Assembly (NCBI GenBank): GCA_041662445.1
Contig: JBAZSL010000016.1
Span: forward strand, 1-37,160
Direction of reading: 5' to 3'
Origin: UASB124 sp041662445
Lineage (GTDB): Bacteria; Babelota; Babeliae; Babelales; RVW-14
DNA: 37,160 nt
Made by a program: the position numbers and the translations under genes. Positions 33,759 through 37,160 of this stretch are shown here, piece after piece; the stretch's first letter is position 1, and each line of letters starts with the position of its first letter. The notes under the pieces are model-generated. The model was not told the origin of the DNA. It saw nothing but the letters and a program-made list of their open reading frames with translations, and made no database searches.

Positions 33759-33971
33759 CTATATCTTTTTGGTGTCGAGTTGCTTATTTTGTTGTTGTGC
33801 GAGTGTTAAAACGCGAGCAACCTGACAACGTAATTTTTTAAATTGTGAAGTATCCTTAACTTGTCCGGTAAGTTGGCCAAGTTTAAGATTGAACAATTCT
33901 TTACGAAGTGACTGAGCTTCGGCCTTAAGCGCCGAAGCATCCATCTTTTTTAAGTCTTCTATTGCTATCAT
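33759..33971 (-). CDS. rpmC: 50S ribosomal protein L29
   Basis: L29 is a helical-hairpin protein at the tunnel exit, where signal recognition particle and trigger factor dock. It has 70 residues, with helix SLRKELFNLKLGQLTGQVKD and KKLRCQVARVLTLAQQQN. It is preceded by GGGGGA and lies between rplP and rpsQ. Confidence 0.94.
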   Translation of the reverse strand: MIAIEDLKKMDASALKAEAQSLRKELFNLKLGQLTGQVKDTSQFKKLRCQVARVLTLAQQQNKQLDTKKI

Positions 33972-33981
33972 GAGTATCCCC

Positions 33982-34422
33982 CTAATTCAATGCGCTTGGT
34001 TGGACGAGAGGTTCTGTTTTATCCACGAACCGGGTTCTGATAGGTAGTTTATGTGCAGCCGATTCCAAAATAGTCTTAGCCTCTGTTCTTGTCAGTCCAT
34101 CACCAAGTTCAATAAGAATGCGACCGCGCTTGACTACGGCAACCCAAAACTCAGGATTTCCTTTTCCTTTACCCATACGTGTTTCAGCTGGTTTCTTGCT
34201 GACGGGTTTGTCTGGGAATGTGCGGAGATAGGATTTGCCCACTTTTTTGAGATGTCGGTTTACAGCAACACGCAGTGCTTCAATTTGACGTGCGCTTACC
34301 CAGGAAGATTCAAGAGCCATAAGACCAAAGTCGCCGAACTGAAGAGTGCGAGCGCCTTTAGACATGCCGCGCATACGGCCGCGTTGCATCTTTCTGAATT
34401 TTGTTTTCTTTGGCATCAACAT
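33982..34422 (-). CDS. rplP: 50S ribosomal protein L16
   Basis: L16 contacts A- and P-site tRNA elbows. The family N-terminus MLMPKKTKFRKMQRGRMRG supports the start at 34422. The 146 residues include PVSKKPAETRMGKGKGNPEF and WVAVVKRGRILIEL. It starts four bases after the rpsC stop, so translation is coupled. Confidence 0.96.
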   Translation of the reverse strand: MLMPKKTKFRKMQRGRMRGMSKGARTLQFGDFGLMALESSWVSARQIEALRVAVNRHLKKVGKSYLRTFPDKPVSKKPAETRMGKGKGNPEFWVAVVKRGRILIELGDGLTRTEAKTILESAAHKLPIRTRFVDKTEPLVQPSALN

Positions 34423-34425
34423 GCG

Positions 34426-35073
34426 TTAACCCCTTACCATCATTGCATGAGAGGAGTACTCTCCCTTGCAAACCCAAACCTTAACACCGATAAGACCGTA
34501 GGTAGTTAAAGCTTCTGCGCGTGCGAAATCAATGTTTGCCCGTAGTGTATGTAATGGTGTAGAGCCAAGCCGCAACCACTCGGTACGTGCTATTTCAGCT
34601 CCGCCAATACGACCAGAGACACAAATTTTGACTCCTTTAGCGCCACTTTTTAACGCTGCGAAACCAGCTTTTTTCATAAGGCGTTTATAGCTAACACGTT
34701 TTTCAAGTTGTTCCGCTATGCCTTTGGCAACAAGTGCCGCATTCAACTCAGGATGTTTTACTTCCTGAACTGAAATATCAATGTTTTTTTTGAGCAAGTG
34801 ATACAGCTCTTGCTTAATTTGTTCAATGCCAGCGCCTTTTTTACCAATGATCATACCAGGATGCGATGAATGAATGGTAATGCGTACGTTATCAACGGCT
34901 TTGTCAATAACAAGACGTGCAACATCAGATTCATTAAGCCGATGTTTTAAAAAGCGACGAATTTGCATATCTTCAATAACGCTTTGACCGTACTTTTTCT
35001 TAGAGAACCAATGCGCCTGCCAGTCTTCAAAGAGACCGAGTCTAAAGCCTACTGGGTGTACCTTTTGTCCCAC
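34426..35073 (-). CDS. rpsC: 30S ribosomal protein S3
   Basis: S3 forms part of the mRNA entry tunnel. The start is GTG at 35073 (MGQKVHPVGFRLGLFEDWQA) with GAGG upstream. The 215 residues hold a KH domain with the GMIIGKKGAGI loop (about 73-83) and the C-terminal domain with KICVSGRIGGAEIARTEW. It lies between rplV and rplP. Confidence 0.96.
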   Translation of the reverse strand: MGQKVHPVGFRLGLFEDWQAHWFSKKKYGQSVIEDMQIRRFLKHRLNESDVARLVIDKAVDNVRITIHSSHPGMIIGKKGAGIEQIKQELYHLLKKNIDISVQEVKHPELNAALVAKGIAEQLEKRVSYKRLMKKAGFAALKSGAKGVKICVSGRIGGAEIARTEWLRLGSTPLHTLRANIDFARAEALTTYGLIGVKVWVCKGEYSSHAMMVRG

Positions 35074-35105
35074 ACTGCACCTCTGCTACGTTCTTTTCAC
35101 AATTT

Positions 35106-35447
35106 TTACTTTACTTTATCAACAATTATCATGATATGGCTCATGCGTTTACGCTGAGGCGCCGCACGTCCCATAGCCGCAGGTTTGAAATATTTAACCG
35201 TTGGCCCCTGATCGATACGAATCTCTTTGATAAGAGCTTTGTCCATAGAATCGATTTCAGGGTTCTTAAACTTCGCGTTTGCGTAGGCAGAAGCGAGCGT
35301 CTTCATAAGAGGCTCGACACGTCTTACGGCACAAGTTTTAAGCCAGGCATATGCTTTATCAACCGAGTAACCTCGAATGACATTCGCATAAGGGCGAAGT
35401 TTGTGAGGGGAAACACGGACATATTTGCTTATCGCTCTTGCTAGCAT
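35106..35447 (-). CDS. rplV: 50S ribosomal protein L22
   Basis: L22 lines the peptide exit tunnel and is a macrolide-resistance site. The 113 residues start MLARAISKYVRVSPHKLRPY and end with the long beta-hairpin that closes in QRKRMSHIMIIVDKVK. It follows rpsS after a 97-base gap, wider than usual in this operon, which contains AT-rich sequence but no convincing promoter or terminator. Confidence 0.95.
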   Translation of the reverse strand: MLARAISKYVRVSPHKLRPYANVIRGYSVDKAYAWLKTCAVRRVEPLMKTLASAYANAKFKNPEIDSMDKALIKEIRIDQGPTVKYFKPAAMGRAAPQRKRMSHIMIIVDKVK

Positions 35448-35544
35448 GTCATACCTGATTTAGTAAAAAGAGTATATCCAAAAACAACATATTCGTACAT
35501 TAAAATCTCATTTTTTTATTCATTTTGTATCAAGGTATGGTCGC

Positions 35545-35922
35545 TTACGGGGCTGATTTTTTGGCAGGAGCTGGTGCTGTTGGAGCTGCTGCTCCCGCTG
35601 CTGGTGCTACTGTTCCAGGAGCTGACGTTGGTGCTCCACCGGTTGCTTCTTTGTCAGCCTTGCGCTGGCCACTATGCACTCTAAATGTTCGTGTAGGTGC
35701 AAATTCTCCCAGCTTGTGTCCGACCATGTTTTCGGTAACAAAAACCGAAGCGAACTTGCGTCCATCGTGAACAGCAATGGTAAGCCCAACAAATTCGGGT
35801 ATTACCATGCTCGCACGTTTATATGTCTTAACGACCTCACGTTTTCCAGAGGTCTTTACCTTGGCAATCTTTGCCGCCAGGGTTGGGTCTACATAAGGAC
35901 CTTTATTTAATGACCGTGACAT
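35545..35922 (-). CDS. rpsS: 30S ribosomal protein S19 with Ala/Pro-rich C-terminal extension
   Basis: S19 is a 30S head protein next to S13. The core (1-90) is normal, with MSRSLNKGPYVD and HKLGEFAPTRTFRVHSGQRK. Residues about 91-125 form an unusual tail of A, P, G and T (APGTVAPAAGAAAPTAPAPA, then KKSAP), making 125 residues against about 90 for the family. The tail is low-complexity and presumably disordered. It is encoded in frame with no sign of a missed stop, and the next gene follows after 97 bases. Confidence 0.94.
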   Translation of the reverse strand: MSRSLNKGPYVDPTLAAKIAKVKTSGKREVVKTYKRASMVIPEFVGLTIAVHDGRKFASVFVTENMVGHKLGEFAPTRTFRVHSGQRKADKEATGGAPTSAPGTVAPAAGAAAPTAPAPAKKSAP

Positions 35923-35938
35923 GTATAATTCCCTTGCC

Positions 35939-36760
35939 TTATTTTCTTCGCTTCAAAATAGCCGTGCTCTTCTTACTCTTGCGTCGTGTTCGCGTTCCCT
36001 TGCAACCTTTGCCCCATGGGGTAACTGGATGCGATCCTGACTTCGAACGACCTTCACCACCACCATGTGGGTGATCGATAGGGTTCATTGCCATACCACG
36101 AACGGTTGGTCTGATGCCAAGACGGCGTGTACGACCGGCTTTACCAATAACAACGTTACGATAATCGGCATTAGAAAGCATGCCAACGGTAGCCCAATTT
36201 GCCTCACTTACCGTGCGCAATTCTCCAGAAGGCATTTTTAAAATGGCCAGGCTGTTCTCACGGTTAACGAGCTGAACTCCAGATCCGGCACTGCGAGCAA
36301 ATTTGCCGCCTTGTCCAGGATACAGTTCAACGTTATGTACAAAAAAGCCGATAGGAATATCCCTCAATGGAAGACAATTTCCCGTTTTAGCTTCAGCTTT
36401 TTCGCCAGCAAGAATTATGTCGCCAACTTTAAGACCCTCAGGCTTCAAAATATAAGACTTTGCGCCATTTCTATATGCAATCAAAGCAATAGGTAAATTG
36501 CGATTTGGATCATATTCGAAAGCTACTACGGTGCCAGCAACGTTGCGGTGTTCGCGTTTGAAGTCAACCATACGGTAGAGCTTTTTAGCGCCACCGCCGC
36601 GATGACGAGTTGTAATTCTGCCATATGCATTACGTCCGCCGGTACGCTTTAAAGGCGAAAGTAAACTTTTTTCAGGAGCTTTTTTCGAAAGTTCTTTATC
36701 AACGATGTATTGCTGAAAACGCAATGAAGAGTTTCGAGGTTTTCTTGTTACAATTGCCAT
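35939..36760 (-). CDS. rplB: 50S ribosomal protein L2
   Basis: L2 is essential for subunit association and the peptidyl-transferase centre. The 273 residues end with the family signature NPIDHPHGGGEGRSKSGSHP, including the conserved histidine of the DHPHGGGEG loop. A GGAAG site precedes the ATG, which is close behind the rplW stop at 36762. Confidence 0.97.
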   Translation of the reverse strand: MAIVTRKPRNSSLRFQQYIVDKELSKKAPEKSLLSPLKRTGGRNAYGRITTRHRGGGAKKLYRMVDFKREHRNVAGTVVAFEYDPNRNLPIALIAYRNGAKSYILKPEGLKVGDIILAGEKAEAKTGNCLPLRDIPIGFFVHNVELYPGQGGKFARSAGSGVQLVNRENSLAILKMPSGELRTVSEANWATVGMLSNADYRNVVIGKAGRTRRLGIRPTVRGMAMNPIDHPHGGGEGRSKSGSHPVTPWGKGCKGTRTRRKSKKSTAILKRRK

Positions 36761-36761
36761 A

Positions 36762-37109
36762 TTAGCTTCCCTCCGCCTCAGATTTCATTCCTGTAGGAAG
36801 TTCTTGCGCCATTGATTCGAACATTCCTGGAATCTCTATTTTGAAGCCCTTCTTCAAGGTAACAATGGCTTTTTTGCGGGAGGGTTGAGTGAACTCTCTG
36901 CGGTTAAAGGACTTTGTTTTACCTTTAAGACGAATGAGACGCACTTTATCAACTTTGACATTCCACAATTTTTCAATGGCATCGCGGACAGTGCCTTTGT
37001 TCGCGTCAAGGTGAACCTCGAACGTATATTGGCCCAATTTCTTGTAGAGGTTAATACTCTTATCCGTGAGCTTCGGACGTTTGATAATATCGTAAATACT
37101 TAGTTCCAT
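36762..37109 (-). CDS. rplW: 50S ribosomal protein L23
   Basis: L23 is at the tunnel exit and docks trigger factor and SRP. The complete 115-residue copy starts MELSIYDIIKRPKLTDKSIN; the middle carries KVDKVRLIRLKGKTKSFNRR and the end a polar tail (PTGMKSEAEGS). The first 88 bases recur at the left edge of the window. It lies directly upstream of rplB, and its start overlaps the rplD stop codon. Confidence 0.96.
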   Translation of the reverse strand: MELSIYDIIKRPKLTDKSINLYKKLGQYTFEVHLDANKGTVRDAIEKLWNVKVDKVRLIRLKGKTKSFNRREFTQPSRKKAIVTLKKGFKIEIPGMFESMAQELPTGMKSEAEGS

Positions 37110-37160
37110 TGTGCAACCATAGTGTTAAAAAGATCAGTATCTTTTTTAGAAATATCCAAC
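37022..37160. repeat. Terminal direct repeat, right copy
   Basis: Matches 1-140 except for loss of one G between 37147 and 37148. The two copies are in the same orientation, as expected for the ends of a circular or tandemly repeated sequence. Confidence 0.97.
37100..37160 (-). pseudogene. rplD: rplD 3' fragment with 1-base deletion at window edge
   Basis: This is the end of L4 (DTDLFNTMVAQWN and stop), continuing off the right edge. Relative to the intact copy at 79-720 one base is missing next to a run of T, which breaks the frame upstream. This is most likely an end-of-contig sequencing error in a redundant copy, not a real second gene. Confidence 0.7.

Noticed and set aside
35448..35544. 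An internal promoter in the rpsS-rplV gap
   Set aside because: A TATACT-like box exists on the minus strand, but no -35 element at acceptable spacing supports it.
35525..35770. Ala/Gly/Pro-rich open frame on the plus strand opposite rpsS
   Set aside because: It mirrors the low-complexity S19 tail and has no independent start signals.
1..37160. A natural plasmid carrying ribosomal genes
   Set aside because: No replication initiator, partition gene or plasmid origin was seen, and an essential single-copy operon on a small circle is improbable. I kept it only as an unlikely alternative to misassembly.

Overview
The window looks like part of the chromosome of a Gram-negative-type bacterium. It has lpxC (lipid A synthesis), rseP (envelope site-2 protease), many signal peptides and an apparent outer-membrane barrel protein. 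A secreted RING-H2 protein, a eukaryote-type ubiquitin-ligase fold, together with several huge unfamiliar secreted proteins, suggests a host-associated lineage. My best guess is the candidate phylum Dependentiae (TM6) or something with a similar lifestyle. That is an inference from gene style, not from any search.

Layout. (a) 1-5858, minus strand: the end of rplW, then rplD, rplC, rpsJ, tuf, fusA, rpsG and rpsL, driven by a good sigma70-type promoter at 5988-6015. (b) 6.1-10.7 kb: a small proline-rich secreted protein with its own promoter and terminator (minus), then rseP, rplM, lpxC and an AAA/DUF4143-type ATPase (plus). (c) 10.65-24.0 kb: an accessory island of unfamiliar exported proteins. 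It holds a secreted RING-H2 protein (minus), three consecutive beta-helix-like secreted proteins (401, 693 and 1335 aa), an 812-aa protein with a long charged helix followed by an outer-membrane barrel, and a 743-aa exported protein with HEAT-like repeats. (d) 24.0-37.1 kb, minus strand: the S10-spc-alpha ribosomal genes from rplW down to rplQ, including secY, map, infA, rpmJ and rpoA.

The two ends of the window are the same sequence. Bases 1-140 repeat as 37022-37160 with one 1-base difference. Joining the ends restores the normal rplW-rplD overlap and gives one uninterrupted str-S10-spc-alpha run of 33 genes on one strand, from the rpsL promoter to a terminator just beyond rplQ. The sequence is therefore formally circular, with a unit of about 37.02 kb. 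A mis-closed assembly is the likeliest explanation, but a tandem duplication or a real circle cannot be excluded from sequence alone.

Working together: the ribosomal cluster supplies translation and secretion (SecY, MetAP, IF-1, RNA polymerase alpha). The island genes look like an exported surface apparatus, with beta-helix stalk or passenger proteins next to a barrel carrying a long periplasmic-type helix, plus a possible host-directed ubiquitin-ligase-like effector. No tRNA, rRNA, CRISPR array or transposase was seen, and no stretch longer than about 300 bases lacks a gene.
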